A stretch of 64,000 bases of DNA from assembly GCF_016653635.2 (NCBI RefSeq), contig NZ_CP067420.1, positions 3,569,501 to 3,633,500 on the forward strand. The letters run 5' to 3'. The notes below the pieces were generated by a model. It saw only the letters and a program-made list of their open reading frames with translations. It was not told the origin of the DNA and ran no database searches. The DNA is from Skermanella sp. TT6 (GTDB lineage Bacteria > Pseudomonadota > Alphaproteobacteria > Azospirillales > Azospirillaceae). Shown here one piece after another: positions 54,347 through 63,362 of the stretch. Position numbers and translations under genes: made by a program. Each line of letters starts with the position of its first letter. Within the stretch, counting starts at the first letter, position 1.

Positions 54347-56425
54347 ATGGCTGTTCCCGATCCGCGCCCGACCCTCGACGCGCCCGACGACGACCCGTAC
54401 CTGTGGCTCGAAGAGGTCGACGGCCCCCGCGCGGTCGAGTGGGTGGAAGCACGGAACGCCGAGATCCTGGGGCGGTTCGGCGACGCGGCGTTCGAGCGGG
54501 ACCGCGACGCGCTGGCGGCGATCCTGGACCGGCCGGACAATATCCCGTTCGTCGCGCGGCGCGGCGACAGGCTGTTCAATTTCTGGAAGGATGCCGCGAA
54601 CCCGCGTGGACTCTGGCGGACCACCAGCCTGGAGAGCTACCGGACCGAGAAGCCCGAGTGGGACGTGCTGCTCGACCTCGACGACCTGTCGGAAGCCGAG
54701 AGCGAGGACTGGGTGTGGGGCGCGCCGGTCACCCTGCCCGGCAGCCATGACCTGGCGATCCTCAGCCTGTCGCGCGGCGGCGGCGACGCGACGGTGCTGC
54801 GGGAGTTCGACCTGGCGACCCGGAGCTTCGTGCCCGGCGGCTTCCACCTGGACGAGGCCAAGAGCGGGGCCGCCTGGCTCGACCGGGACACGCTGCTGAT
54901 CTTCTCCTCCCTGGGCGAGGGCATGGCGACCCGCTCGGGCTATGGCAGGACGGTGCGGCTGTGGCGGCGCGGCACCGATCCCCTTGCGGCGCCGGTGATC
55001 TTCGAGACGACCGAGGACCGCATGAGCGTCTGGGGCGACGTCGAGCGCGACGCCGGCACGGAAACGCTCTGGTTCACCGAGCAGGTCGATTTCTTCAACG
55101 CGACCCAATGGATGGGCGACCGCACCGGCGCGAAAACGCGGCTCGACCTGCCGACCGACGCCTGGATCCAGTGGCACCGCGGCTGGCTGGTGGTGAAGCC
55201 GCGGGTTCCCTGGGAGGTCGGCGGCGCCACGCATGAGGCGGACAGCGTGCTTGCGATCCGGCTCAGTGACTTCCTTGGCGGAAGCCGGGAGTTCACGACC
55301 CTGTTCACCCCGGCGCCGCGCCGTTCGCTCCAGGGATTTTTCATGCCCGCCGGCCGGCTGGTGCTGTCGATCCTGGACGATCTGCGCCCGGTATTCGAAG
55401 CGTGGACGCCCCCTGCCCCGCCGGCTTCGGCCCCCTGGACCCACACGCGGATCACGGGGCTGCCCGATGTCGGCGTCGCCAGCGTCTGGCCCCTGGACGT
55501 GGAGGAGGATGAATCCAACGGCGACCTGCTGGCCAACGCCCAGGACCCGTTGACGCCGCAGTCCCTCTATCTTATCCGGCCGGACAAGGCGCCGGAACTG
55601 CTGAAGCGGGCGCCGCGCGCGTTCGATCCGGCGGGGCTGGTGGTGACCCGCCACGAGGCGGCGTCCGGCGACGGCACCCTGATCCCCTATTTCCAGGTCG
55701 GCCCGGCCGGCCAAACCGGGGAAGCGCCGGTCCATCTCTACGGGTACGGGGGCTTCGCCATCTCCATGCTGCCGTCCTACAACTCCGCGATCGGCAAGCT
55801 GTGGCTGGAGCGTGGGGGCACCAGCGTGATCGCCTGCATCCGGGGCGGCGGGGAGTTCGGCACGGCTTGGCACGAGGCCGGGCGGCGCGAGGGCAAGCGG
55901 CTGTCCCACGACGATTTCGCGGCGGTCGCGCAAGACTTGGTTCGGCGCGGCGTCACCCGGCCGGACCGCATCGCGGCGGAGGGCGGATCGAACGGCGGCA
56001 TCCTGATCACCAACATGCTGACCCGCTACCCGGAGCGCTTCGGCGCCCTGTTCTGCACCATCCCGCTGATCGACATGCGGCGCTATTCGAAGCTCCTGGC
56101 GGGGGCGAGCTGGGTGGCCGAGTACGGCGACCCCGACGATCCGGCGGACTGGGAATTCCTCGGCTCCCTGTCGGCCTACCACACCGCCGAGCCGGGCAAG
56201 CCCTATCCGCCGATCCTGATCGCGACCAGCCGGCGCGACGACCGCGTCCATCCTGGCCATGCCCGCAAGATGGCGGCGAAGCTGCTGGCCATGGGCTACG
56301 ACGCCCATTTCTACGAGCCGGCCGCCGGCGGCCACGGCTACGGCAAGGACAATTCGGAACGGGCATCCTTCACGGCGCTGGGCTACCGCTTCCTGCGCGA
56401 TGCGATCGGCTGGGAGGGGGAATGA
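54347..56425 (+). CDS. prolyl oligopeptidase family serine peptidase (S9A)
   Basis: 692 aa from ATG 54347 (GTG 54338 possible). The N-terminal YLWLEEVDGPRAVEWVEARN is the S9A start; a seven-bladed propeller region (~70-410) precedes the alpha/beta-hydrolase domain. Catalytic triad: Ser ~548 in EGGSNGGILITN, Asp in TSRRDDRVHP, His in AAGGHGYGKDN. No signal peptide, so cytoplasmic. It cleaves small proline-containing peptides. It has no evident link to photosynthesis, yet lies between the two PGC operons. Confidence 0.92.
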   Translation: MAVPDPRPTLDAPDDDPYLWLEEVDGPRAVEWVEARNAEILGRFGDAAFERDRDALAAILDRPDNIPFVARRGDRLFNFWKDAANPRGLWRTTSLESYRTEKPEWDVLLDLDDLSEAESEDWVWGAPVTLPGSHDLAILSLSRGGGDATVLREFDLATRSFVPGGFHLDEAKSGAAWLDRDTLLIFSSLGEGMATRSGYGRTVRLWRRGTDPLAAPVIFETTEDRMSVWGDVERDAGTETLWFTEQVDFFNATQWMGDRTGAKTRLDLPTDAWIQWHRGWLVVKPRVPWEVGGATHEADSVLAIRLSDFLGGSREFTTLFTPAPRRSLQGFFMPAGRLVLSILDDLRPVFEAWTPPAPPASAPWTHTRITGLPDVGVASVWPLDVEEDESNGDLLANAQDPLTPQSLYLIRPDKAPELLKRAPRAFDPAGLVVTRHEAASGDGTLIPYFQVGPAGQTGEAPVHLYGYGGFAISMLPSYNSAIGKLWLERGGTSVIACIRGGGEFGTAWHEAGRREGKRLSHDDFAAVAQDLVRRGVTRPDRIAAEGGSNGGILITNMLTRYPERFGALFCTIPLIDMRRYSKLLAGASWVAEYGDPDDPADWEFLGSLSAYHTAEPGKPYPPILIATSRRDDRVHPGHARKMAAKLLAMGYDAHFYEPAAGGHGYGKDNSERASFTALGYRFLRDAIGWEGE

Positions 56426-56625
56426 ACGGGATGCGCCGCAGTACCGGTGAAGCTGTGACCATCGCGGTGCGCAAAGCGGCCGAGGAACGGCTTCAGCGTG
56501 TTCGGAACGACAGGTTCGGCAGGAGACTGGCCGATAAGTTGATGGAGATCGGCGCACGCTGCAGCGCTCTGCCGGACCTCGACACGAGAAGTGCCGAGGA
56601 GATCCTTGGCTATATCGATCCTTGA
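56422..56625 (+). pseudogene. truncated VapB-type antitoxin gene
   Basis: 67 aa. STGEAVTIAVRKAAEERLQR and the DLDTRSAEEILGY region match the middle and C-terminal part of Rv0623-type VapB antitoxins. The first ~20 residues of the ribbon-helix-helix strand (normally xLxIKDPEADRLARELA) are replaced by MNGMRR, and the end reads GYIDP where family members continue GYDEHGLP. No VapC follows. The ATG overlaps the peptidase stop by 4 bp, so it may still be translated. Confidence 0.55.
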
Positions 56626-56678
56626 TCGGGGGAGCCAAGTCATGCTCGAGCCACGATCCGTTCATTCCATTCACAAGG

Positions 56679-56709
56679 ACGGAGGCCCGAACCTGGTTCG
56701 AGCCTCCGT
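56679..56709 (-). terminator. terminator of the puf operon
   Basis: On the minus strand a long stem (56702-56709 with 56679-56686, extended by an inner GAAC/GTTC pairing) lies 9 bp past the pufC stop. Followed by CCTTGTG, so the U-tract is weak. Position fits the 3' end of bchX-pufC. Confidence 0.65.
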
Positions 56710-56717
56710 AACCGCGG

Positions 56718-57881
56718 TTACTGCGCCGGCTGGCCGGAGGGCGGGGGCTGGCCCTCGGCTCCGGGAACCTGGGCCGGTCCCGGTTCGGGCACCGCCGCCG
56801 GGGCGGGTTCCACCGGCACGCCGGTGACGCCGCCCGCCACCTTGAGTTCCGGGTAGTCCTGCAGCATGCTGACGCCGAAGAAGGGCTTGTAGACGCCGGC
56901 GTGGCATGTGGTGCAGTTGACCTTGAGCGGATCGCCCAAGGGCCCGAGGCGGTGGCTCGGGAACACGCTCTGAAGGGGTTCGATATACTCCGCGTTGAGC
57001 TGGCGGACCATCTGGATGCCGTGCCAGGCTGTCGCCCGCGTCGGGGAGCTCTGCTCCCAGTCTCGGAAGGAGCGGCTGTTGTGGCAGTAGGTGCAGTTGA
57101 CGCCCAATGATTGCGACATGTGCATCATCAGGCTGTAGGTCCATTCGGTCTCCTTGATCGAATGGCGGTTGCCCGACGGCAGGGCCGTGTCGGAATTGAC
57201 CCGGATGCTGGCGTCCGTGCCGCCTCCCGTCAGGTAGGGCGTGAAGGGGTCGAACGGCAGCGACGACAGGCCGGCGGCGAGCGCAACCGTGTTCTGCCCG
57301 CCGGGGTTGCCCAGCACGCCCGGCGTATGGCGCGGGCCGGGGTCGTTGTACCACACGGCCGCCGGCACCGGCTGGCCGCGGTGGCAGGTGTAGCAGGTGA
57401 CGCCGGTCTGGGCGACGTGGGGCTCCCAGTTGACGTTGATGTCGCGGGTCATCTGGAGCATGCGGCGGGCGACCACCTTGGTGTAGAGGCTGTCGGAGGA
57501 CAGGTCCTCGCCTTCCGCGTGGCAATAGGCGCAGCCCTGCTCGGGAGAGACCCATTCCGTGATCGCGCTCATCACCCGGATGAACTGGGCGTCGGTCAGG
57601 TCGCCCAGCACCTGGACGTTCTGATAGATTTCCCGGGCGGGTTCGCTGTCGGGATCGGCCGGCTCCAGCGGTTCCGGCACCTGGTTGGCGGCGAGCTGCG
57701 CCTGCACCCGGTCGGGGTGGAAGGTCTGGACGATGCCGACGCCGCGGAATCCCTGCTGGACGGAATCGACCGGCGGGTATTCGATGGTGAACAGCATGCC
57801 CGCGCCGAACACCGCGACCGCGATGAGGCCGATGCGCAGGATCAGGTCCCAGAACGCTTCCCTGTCGGTGAGCTTGTTCAT
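56718..57881 (-). CDS. pufC: tetraheme reaction-centre cytochrome c subunit
   Basis: 387 aa. One N-terminal helix (~12-32, [19 protein letters not shown]) followed by [18 protein letters not shown]. Four c-type heme motifs in order: CAYCH, CYTCH, CTYCH and CTTCH, with Met ligands in the intervening helices ([18 protein letters not shown]). It re-reduces the special pair from soluble cytochromes. There is no lipobox Cys, so it is membrane-anchored by the helix. The C-terminal ~35 residues are Pro/Ala/Gln-rich. ATG overlaps the pufM stop by 4 bp. Confidence 0.96.
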   Translation of the reverse strand: MNKLTDREAFWDLILRIGLIAVAVFGAGMLFTIEYPPVDSVQQGFRGVGIVQTFHPDRVQAQLAANQVPEPLEPADPDSEPAREIYQNVQVLGDLTDAQFIRVMSAITEWVSPEQGCAYCHAEGEDLSSDSLYTKVVARRMLQMTRDINVNWEPHVAQTGVTCYTCHRGQPVPAAVWYNDPGPRHTPGVLGNPGGQNTVALAAGLSSLPFDPFTPYLTGGGTDASIRVNSDTALPSGNRHSIKETEWTYSLMMHMSQSLGVNCTYCHNSRSFRDWEQSSPTRATAWHGIQMVRQLNAEYIEPLQSVFPSHRLGPLGDPLKVNCTTCHAGVYKPFFGVSMLQDYPELKVAGGVTGVPVEPAPAAVPEPGPAQVPGAEGQPPPSGQPAQ

Positions 57882-58855
57882 GGCTGCACCCCGGTCGCGA
57901 GGGCGGGATCGACGACCACCGGGAAGACCTGCGGATAGGCCGGTGCCAGGCCGTGCTTGACGCCCCACAGGTACCAGTTGTCGACGACGGTGCCGGTCAG
58001 CAGGATGCCGATGCCGCCGGTCAGCGGGCACAGCACCGCGAACCACCACGCCCAGCGATGGATCGACTCGGCCGTGGCGTTGAAGCCCATGGTCCAGCGC
58101 CAGAACAGGGCGCCGCGCTCGAACGCGGTGCCGCGGTCGGTGATCTGCTCGACCTCCCGCTCGCCGCCGAACCGGCTGATCGCCAGCACGGTGGCGCCGT
58201 GCATCGCGAACAGCAGCGTCGATCCGTAGAGGAAGACGATCGAGAGCATGTGGAACGGGTTGTAGAACAGGTTGCCGTAGCGGATCGAGAAGGCCGCCGT
58301 CCAGTCCAGGTGGGGAAAGATCCCGAACGGCACCGCCTCTCCCCAGCTTCCCATCAGCACGGGGCGGATCAGCCCCAGCACCAGGTACAGCCAGATCGCC
58401 GCGGCGAAGGCCCAGGAAACGTGGGTGCCCATGCCCAGCGCCCGCGCCCTGCGGTAGGTCCGGAGCCACCACAGCAGGATCGAGGTGGTCAGGAAGAAGC
58501 CGGTCATGATCCACCAGCCGCCCTGGGCCAGCGGCGGTATCCGCAGCCCGTAGCCCGGCGCCGGGGGCTCCAGCGCCAGCCAGGGCAACTGCCGGACGAA
58601 CTGCACCGGGTCCCAGTTGACCGAGGCCCACATGTTCAACCCGATGATCTCGATCGCGATGATGCCGCACAGGATCGAGGCGAGCCCCGTCCAGCCCAGG
58701 TAGACCGGGCCGACCTGCGCGTCGCCGAAGCGGCCGAGCAGGTGGACGAAGCGGGGCTTCCAGGCACGGACCCACGGTCCCCGGGTCAGCGGCACGCCCG
58801 CATAGGCCGGACCGCGGACCTGAACCTGGGTGAAGATGTTCTGATATTCCGCCAT
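57878..58855 (-). CDS. pufM: photosynthetic reaction centre subunit M
   Basis: 325 aa. Starts [18 protein letters not shown]; five membrane helices. BChl and iron-ligand His lie in the [23 protein letters not shown] and [11 protein letters not shown] segments. AAGGAGGCCGCG precedes ATG 58855; 10 bp after pufL. Confidence 0.97.
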   Translation of the reverse strand: MAEYQNIFTQVQVRGPAYAGVPLTRGPWVRAWKPRFVHLLGRFGDAQVGPVYLGWTGLASILCGIIAIEIIGLNMWASVNWDPVQFVRQLPWLALEPPAPGYGLRIPPLAQGGWWIMTGFFLTTSILLWWLRTYRRARALGMGTHVSWAFAAAIWLYLVLGLIRPVLMGSWGEAVPFGIFPHLDWTAAFSIRYGNLFYNPFHMLSIVFLYGSTLLFAMHGATVLAISRFGGEREVEQITDRGTAFERGALFWRWTMGFNATAESIHRWAWWFAVLCPLTGGIGILLTGTVVDNWYLWGVKHGLAPAYPQVFPVVVDPALATGVQP

Positions 58856-58865
58856 CGCGGCCTCC

Positions 58866-59690
58866 TTAGCGCCAGATCGGCAGGTCGAGCCACCAGCTCC
58901 ACCATTCCGGCCAGCCACGGGTCCAGAAGGGTCCGCTGATGATGATGCACACGGCGCTCCAGAACCCGGCGCTGAGCGCCAGGAACAGTCCCAGCCTGTG
59001 GATGCCCAGCGTTCCGATCGACCAGCCGATGGTGTCGCGGAAGAAGGTGTTCTCGTGCTCGGCGGTCTTGACGCGGTCGCCCTTGGGAGGGTTGGCCGCG
59101 GCCAGCACCAGGGAGCCGTGGAGCGACAGCGCGAAGGTGGTCGTGAAGAAGAAGGTCACGGCCAGCATGTGCGCCGGGTTGTAGTGGAAATGCAGGTACT
59201 GGTATCCCACGTTCGACACCCAGTCCAAGTGGCTCAGGATGCCGTAGGGGAAGCCGTGCCCCCAGGCGCCCAGCAGGACGGGGCGGATCACGACGAGCGA
59301 GATGTAGGCGAACACCGCGACGCCGAAGGCGACCGGCACATGCAGGCCCATGCCCAGCTTGCGCGCGATCTCGGCCTGGCGCAGCGCCCACGAGACGAAG
59401 GCGCCGATGGCGCAGATCGTGATGATCTGCCATAAGCCTCCTTCGCGCAGCGGTGCCGCTCCCAGCCCGTATTTCAGGTCCGGCGGCGCTATGTTGATCT
59501 GCCAGATGTTCCAGGTCGGCCCAATCGCCGCGCCGTAGAGGATCAGGCCCGTGCCGAGGATCGAAAAGAAGATCGTCGTGACACCGAAGAAGCCGACATA
59601 GAACGGCCCGACCCAGAAGTCGAAAAGATCGCCTCCGATCAGCGTCCCGCCGCGGACGCGGTACTTTTTCTCGAAATTCAGCATGGCCAT
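58866..59690 (-). CDS. pufL: photosynthetic reaction centre subunit L
   Basis: 274 aa. [20 protein letters not shown] at the start and five helices; pigment and Fe ligands are in [25 protein letters not shown] and [18 protein letters not shown] 59690 matches the family start. Binds the special pair, bacteriopheophytin and QA/QB with PufM. Confidence 0.97.
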   Translation of the reverse strand: MAMLNFEKKYRVRGGTLIGGDLFDFWVGPFYVGFFGVTTIFFSILGTGLILYGAAIGPTWNIWQINIAPPDLKYGLGAAPLREGGLWQIITICAIGAFVSWALRQAEIARKLGMGLHVPVAFGVAVFAYISLVVIRPVLLGAWGHGFPYGILSHLDWVSNVGYQYLHFHYNPAHMLAVTFFFTTTFALSLHGSLVLAAANPPKGDRVKTAEHENTFFRDTIGWSIGTLGIHRLGLFLALSAGFWSAVCIIISGPFWTRGWPEWWSWWLDLPIWR

Positions 59691-59739
59691 GGTCGGATCC
59701 CCAATCAGGCGCTCCGGTCGGAAAACGCCAGCTCCACCC

Positions 59740-59781
59740 GCGGCAGGCGGGCCCGGGCCGCAGCCCGGTCCCACCCGCCGC
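59740..59781 (-). promoter_or_regulatory. pufA-pufL intercistronic hairpin
   Basis: In the 112-bp pufA-pufL gap the minus strand folds into a long GC-rich stem (about 59762-59781 with 59740-59758) around a short loop. In Rhodobacter capsulatus hairpins at this position protect the pufBA segment from 3' decay and give more LH1 than RC message; the same use is inferred here. Confidence 0.65.
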
Positions 59782-59802
59782 TCCAGTCGATCGCCGAAGG
59801 CG

Positions 59803-59994
59803 TCAATTGGATCGTGGGAGGGGAGCCATCTGCTGACCCACGGCGCCGGCGCGGGCGGCGCCGGGGCCATCCAGCCAGTTGAAGCGATCAGTGCTGAGCA
59901 GGATGAAGTGGATCAGCAGGGCCAGGGCGAACAGGAACGTGAACAGGGCGATCAGCGTCCTGCGCGGATCGAAAAGCAACCATACGCGCCACAT
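59803..59994 (-). CDS. pufA: LH1 alpha polypeptide
   Basis: 63 aa. [20 protein letters not shown] then [16 protein letters not shown]: one membrane helix with the BChl-ligating His (~29) and the following W in [16 protein letters not shown] precedes the ATG. The Ala/Gly-rich C-terminus is about ten residues longer than in Rhodobacter. Confidence 0.95.
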   Translation of the reverse strand: MWRVWLLFDPRRTLIALFTFLFALALLIHFILLSTDRFNWLDGPGAARAGAVGQQMAPLPRSN

Positions 59995-60003
59995 GACGGT
60001 CTC

Positions 60004-60282
60004 CTATGCGACGAAGGTCTTGAAGGATTCGAGCGCGACGGTCACGCCGTCGCGCAGGGTCCCGTCGATCAGGGACGAATAGCCCTGCTCTCCGGGCATC
60101 CAGGGACGCCACAGCCAGACGAGGATGTGGGCCAGCACGGCCACGCCGACGAAGATGGCGAAGCTCTGCATGAAGATCTTGTGGAACTCCCTCGCCTCCG
60201 GGTCGGTCAGCCCGGACAGCGACGCGTCGGGGGTTCCCCTCTCGCTGGGCGTGCGTCGTTCACCCATCGTGGTGTCGGACAT
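60004..60282 (-). CDS. pufB: LH1 beta polypeptide
   Basis: 92 aa. [21 protein letters not shown] then the helix with His in [16 protein letters not shown], the LH1 beta signature. It is long for the family: ~20 extra residues at each end ([20 protein letters not shown] and [19 protein letters not shown]). AGGAGGT lies 8 bp ahead of ATG 60282, inside the end of bchZ, so 60282 is probably the real start. Confidence 0.93.
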   Translation of the reverse strand: MSDTTMGERRTPSERGTPDASLSGLTDPEAREFHKIFMQSFAIFVGVAVLAHILVWLWRPWMPGEQGYSSLIDGTLRDGVTVALESFKTFVA

Positions 60283-61851
60283 TTATCTACCTCCTGATGA
60301 AAGCCGTTCGGCCGGTTCTGCGCGAGGACCGCGCGGCGGTCGCCGGACGTCTTGGGCGCCGGCGAATTCGGGTTCCCTCCGGGCGGAGGGGGAAATCGGC
60401 TGGACGATCTGCTCGTCCAGGGCGGCCTCGGCGACGCGCACCGCCGTGACGCGGTCCTCGGCGCGCCGGCGGGCATGGCGTTCGGCGGCGTCGCGCAGGC
60501 GCTTGGCGGCCGAGATGCGGATCAGCACGGGCTGCGCCTCGACCAGCCGGTCGAGGTCGGCCTTGGCGTCGTCGTCCCAGGGAAGCTCCGCTTCCAGCCT
60601 GGACGGCGTCGCTTCCACCCGGTCCATCTCGGCCGCGAGCGGCAGGATGTGGAAAAGCGCGTCGAACAGCGCGTTGCACACCTCCTGCACCAGCCAGGTG
60701 GCGCCGGCATAGCCCATGAAGGGCGTGCCGGTGTGCCGGCGGATGACGGCGCCGGGGAAGGAGGCGGGAATATAGACCGCCCTGCCCCCGGCCTCGCTGA
60801 GATACATGCGCTCGTTGTAGCTGCCGAACAGGACCAGCGGCGGGCGCGTCCGGACCAGGTCGCGGACCTCCTCGTTGTCGGTCTTGGCGCCCGCCCGCCG
60901 GGCCACAGCGAAGGTGCAGGGCAGGCCCATCTCCTCCTCCAGGAAGTGGCGCACGCCTCTCGCATAGGTCTCGTTGGCGACGATCCCGAAGCTGGCGGTG
61001 CCGAAGAAGTCCTGGGTGACCGAGCGCCACAGGTCCCAGACCGGCTTGATGGTGGTCTGCTTCTCCCGCTCGATGAAGGGTTCCGGGTCGATCTCCAGGA
61101 TCTCGCCCAGCTTGCGAAGGAACCGGGTGGTCGAGTGCAGCCCGATCGGCGCCTGAAGGTAGGGCCGGTCCAGCGCCTCGCACAGCAGCCGGCCGAACTC
61201 GCGGTACAGGCAGACATTGGCGTCGGCCCGGGCCAGTTTGGGCACGTCGTCCAGGTGGCTGCCGAGCGGGAAGGTCAGGTTGACCTCGGCCCCGATGCCC
61301 TCGACCAGCCGGCGGACCTCGGCCAGGTCCGACCACATGTTGAAGGTGCCGTAGATCGGGCCGATGATGTTGACCCTCGGCTTCTCGCCCGGTTTGCGCG
61401 GCTTGGGCTTGGGAACCGCGCCGCGCTTCGGACCGAACTCGGTCCACAGCCAGTTCAGCGCGCGGTCGGCGCTCTGCCACTGGTCCTCGTCGATGGTGCG
61501 GGGCAGGAAGCGCTGGATGCCGGTGCCTTCCGGCGTCACGCCGCCGCCGATCATCTCGGCGATCGACCCGGTGACGACGACGCTGGGCCGCTTGGGGTCC
61601 AGCGTGCCGTGGGCCCGCTTCATGGCGCCCTCGGTGCCGTGGCGGCCCAACTCCTCCTCCTCCGCCAGGCCGGTCACGACGATCGGCAGCTCGTGGGGCG
61701 GCAGGGCGTCGGTATAGTGCAGGACCGCCGTGACCGGCAGGTTCTCGCAGCCGACGGGACCGTCGATGATCACCTGCAATCCCTTGATCGCGGTGAAGGC
61801 GTAGACGGCGCCCCAGTAGCCGCCGGCCCGGTCGTGGTCGAGGATCAGCAT
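60283..61851 (-). CDS. bchZ: chlorophyllide a reductase subunit Z
   Basis: 522 aa. Nitrogenase beta-like: [39 protein letters not shown] with the cluster Cys, and [21 protein letters not shown]. The C-terminal ~50 residues are a variable charged tail. With BchY it forms the catalytic part of COR, reducing ring B (C7=C8). ATG 61851 overlaps bchY by 7 bp; GGGGAGG precedes it. The stop abuts the pufB start directly. Confidence 0.95.
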   Translation of the reverse strand: MLILDHDRAGGYWGAVYAFTAIKGLQVIIDGPVGCENLPVTAVLHYTDALPPHELPIVVTGLAEEEELGRHGTEGAMKRAHGTLDPKRPSVVVTGSIAEMIGGGVTPEGTGIQRFLPRTIDEDQWQSADRALNWLWTEFGPKRGAVPKPKPRKPGEKPRVNIIGPIYGTFNMWSDLAEVRRLVEGIGAEVNLTFPLGSHLDDVPKLARADANVCLYREFGRLLCEALDRPYLQAPIGLHSTTRFLRKLGEILEIDPEPFIEREKQTTIKPVWDLWRSVTQDFFGTASFGIVANETYARGVRHFLEEEMGLPCTFAVARRAGAKTDNEEVRDLVRTRPPLVLFGSYNERMYLSEAGGRAVYIPASFPGAVIRRHTGTPFMGYAGATWLVQEVCNALFDALFHILPLAAEMDRVEATPSRLEAELPWDDDAKADLDRLVEAQPVLIRISAAKRLRDAAERHARRRAEDRVTAVRVAEAALDEQIVQPISPSARREPEFAGAQDVRRPPRGPRAEPAERLSSGGR

Positions 61852-63224
61852 GATGCTGCCTCCCCGAAGAAGGCCCGCATCTCGTCGAAGCGCGCGGTGT
61901 TGGCGAGCGCCGCGTTGACCACCTGGGCCAGGGCGCCGGCGCCCGCGACGCCCATCAGCGGCCGGGCCGAGATCAGGTTGGTGAAGTAGAGCGCCGGGAT
62001 CGCCATCTCCTTGGCGCGCTGGACAACCGGCGTGGTGCCGATCGCCAGGTCCGGCCGGAACTCCTTGAGGGCGGCCAGGTCGTGCTCCAGCGAGGCGCGG
62101 TACTGGACCATGACGCCGCGGGTTTCCAGCCAGTCGCGGTCGGCTTCCGACCAGGGGGTGCGCGGACAGGCGGTCCCGACATAGCGGACGTCGGCGCCGC
62201 TCTCGACCAGCAGGCGTGCGACCAGGAGTTCCGATCCCTCGTAGCCGGACAGCGTGATGCGTCCCCGGACGGGCGCGCGCTCGAACGCGCCGCGGATCGG
62301 CGGCAGCGCCCTGTCCTTGGCGGCGTCCACCATGGCGCGGGGCACGGCGAAGGCCGAGCCGACCGCCTCCAGCCAGGCGGCGGTGCCCTCGTAGCCGACC
62401 GGGGCGGAGCCCAGGACGGTGCGGCCCGCCGCCTCGAATTCGCGGATCGACGCGGTGTAGAACGGGTGGATCGCGGCCGCCGCCGGGCAGTCCAGGGCGG
62501 CGTACAGCTCCCGCCACTCCCGCGTCGGCACGACCGGGCCGGCGGCGAGGCCCATGGGCTCCAGCATCATGCCGATGCCGACCGGGTCGGCGGGAAACAT
62601 CTCGCCCAGCAGCGCCAGGGCCGGCCGCTCCGTCCTGCCGGCGCGGGGCGCCTGGACGGGTCCCTGCTCCGCCTCCCGCCGGGCGTAGGCCAGCATGGCG
62701 CCGGCCAGCACGTCCTTGGCTTCCGCATGGGTCGGGACGCCGAAGCCCGGCACGTCGATGCCGATGATCCGGACGCCGTCGATCTCCTTCGGCAGCAGGC
62801 GCAGGGGCACGCCCGACGCGGTCGGGACGCACAGGTTGATGATCACGACGGCGTCGTAGAGATCGGGATCGGCCAGCTTGAACACCGCCTCGCGGATGTC
62901 CTCGAACAGCTTGCCGGTGACCAGCGTCTCGGAATTGAATGGCACGTAGCCGACCGTCCGGCGCGCCCCGTAGAAGTGCGAGGTGAAGGTCAGGCCGTAG
63001 ACGCAGCAGGCCGAGCCGGACAGAACCGTCGCCGTGCGCCGCATCCGCAGCCCGACGCGCAGCGACCCGAAGGCCGGGCACATGCTCTGCGGCTGGTCGT
63101 GCGGCCCCAGGGGATAGTCGGCGGCGTAGCGCTCGATGGTTTCGTTCATCCCGGCGGCGCGGGCGGCCTCGCGGAGCTCCGCCTTGCCGCCGTGGCAGCC
63201 GGCCTCGATCGGAGCGGCGGTCAT
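61845..63224 (-). CDS. bchY: chlorophyllide a reductase subunit Y
   Basis: 459 aa. Cluster cysteines are in [37 protein letters not shown] and [26 protein letters not shown] and the C-terminal [21 protein letters not shown] are typical of BchY. Separated from bchX by 138 bp containing a palindromic insertion, unusually wide for this operon. Confidence 0.95.
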   Translation of the reverse strand: MTAAPIEAGCHGGKAELREAARAAGMNETIERYAADYPLGPHDQPQSMCPAFGSLRVGLRMRRTATVLSGSACCVYGLTFTSHFYGARRTVGYVPFNSETLVTGKLFEDIREAVFKLADPDLYDAVVIINLCVPTASGVPLRLLPKEIDGVRIIGIDVPGFGVPTHAEAKDVLAGAMLAYARREAEQGPVQAPRAGRTERPALALLGEMFPADPVGIGMMLEPMGLAAGPVVPTREWRELYAALDCPAAAAIHPFYTASIREFEAAGRTVLGSAPVGYEGTAAWLEAVGSAFAVPRAMVDAAKDRALPPIRGAFERAPVRGRITLSGYEGSELLVARLLVESGADVRYVGTACPRTPWSEADRDWLETRGVMVQYRASLEHDLAALKEFRPDLAIGTTPVVQRAKEMAIPALYFTNLISARPLMGVAGAGALAQVVNAALANTARFDEMRAFFGEAASC

Positions 63225-63258
63225 GGTGCGGCATCCTTGAAGACTGTCGGCAGGGACC

Positions 63259-63344
63259 GGGAAACTGGGGTCAGACCACCATTTCCCACCCGGTCTTGCC
63301 GGTGGCGAAGTTCCAGGGAAATGGTGGTCTGACCCCAGTTTCCC
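63259..63344. mobile_element. 86-bp palindromic insertion between bchX and bchY
   Basis: Perfect 29-bp terminal inverted repeats (63259-63287 and 63316-63344) beginning GGGAAACTGGGGTCAGACC flank a 28-bp centre that is itself partly self-complementary. The architecture is that of a non-autonomous hairpin element (MITE or REP doublet). The arms would form a very stable stem in the bchX-bchY mRNA. Confidence 0.8.
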
Positions 63345-63362
63345 TCGCAGGCGGGAGCGCTC

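Noticed and set aside
57878-58918. Upstream-extended start for pufM (and similarly pufL, puhA)
   Set aside because: Extensions lack conservation and overlap ribosome sites; the internal ATGs match the known N-termini of these subunits.
61864-63332. Plus-strand frames across bchY/bchX
   Set aside because: Antisense shadows without motifs; bchY cysteines and length in the minus frame are unambiguous.
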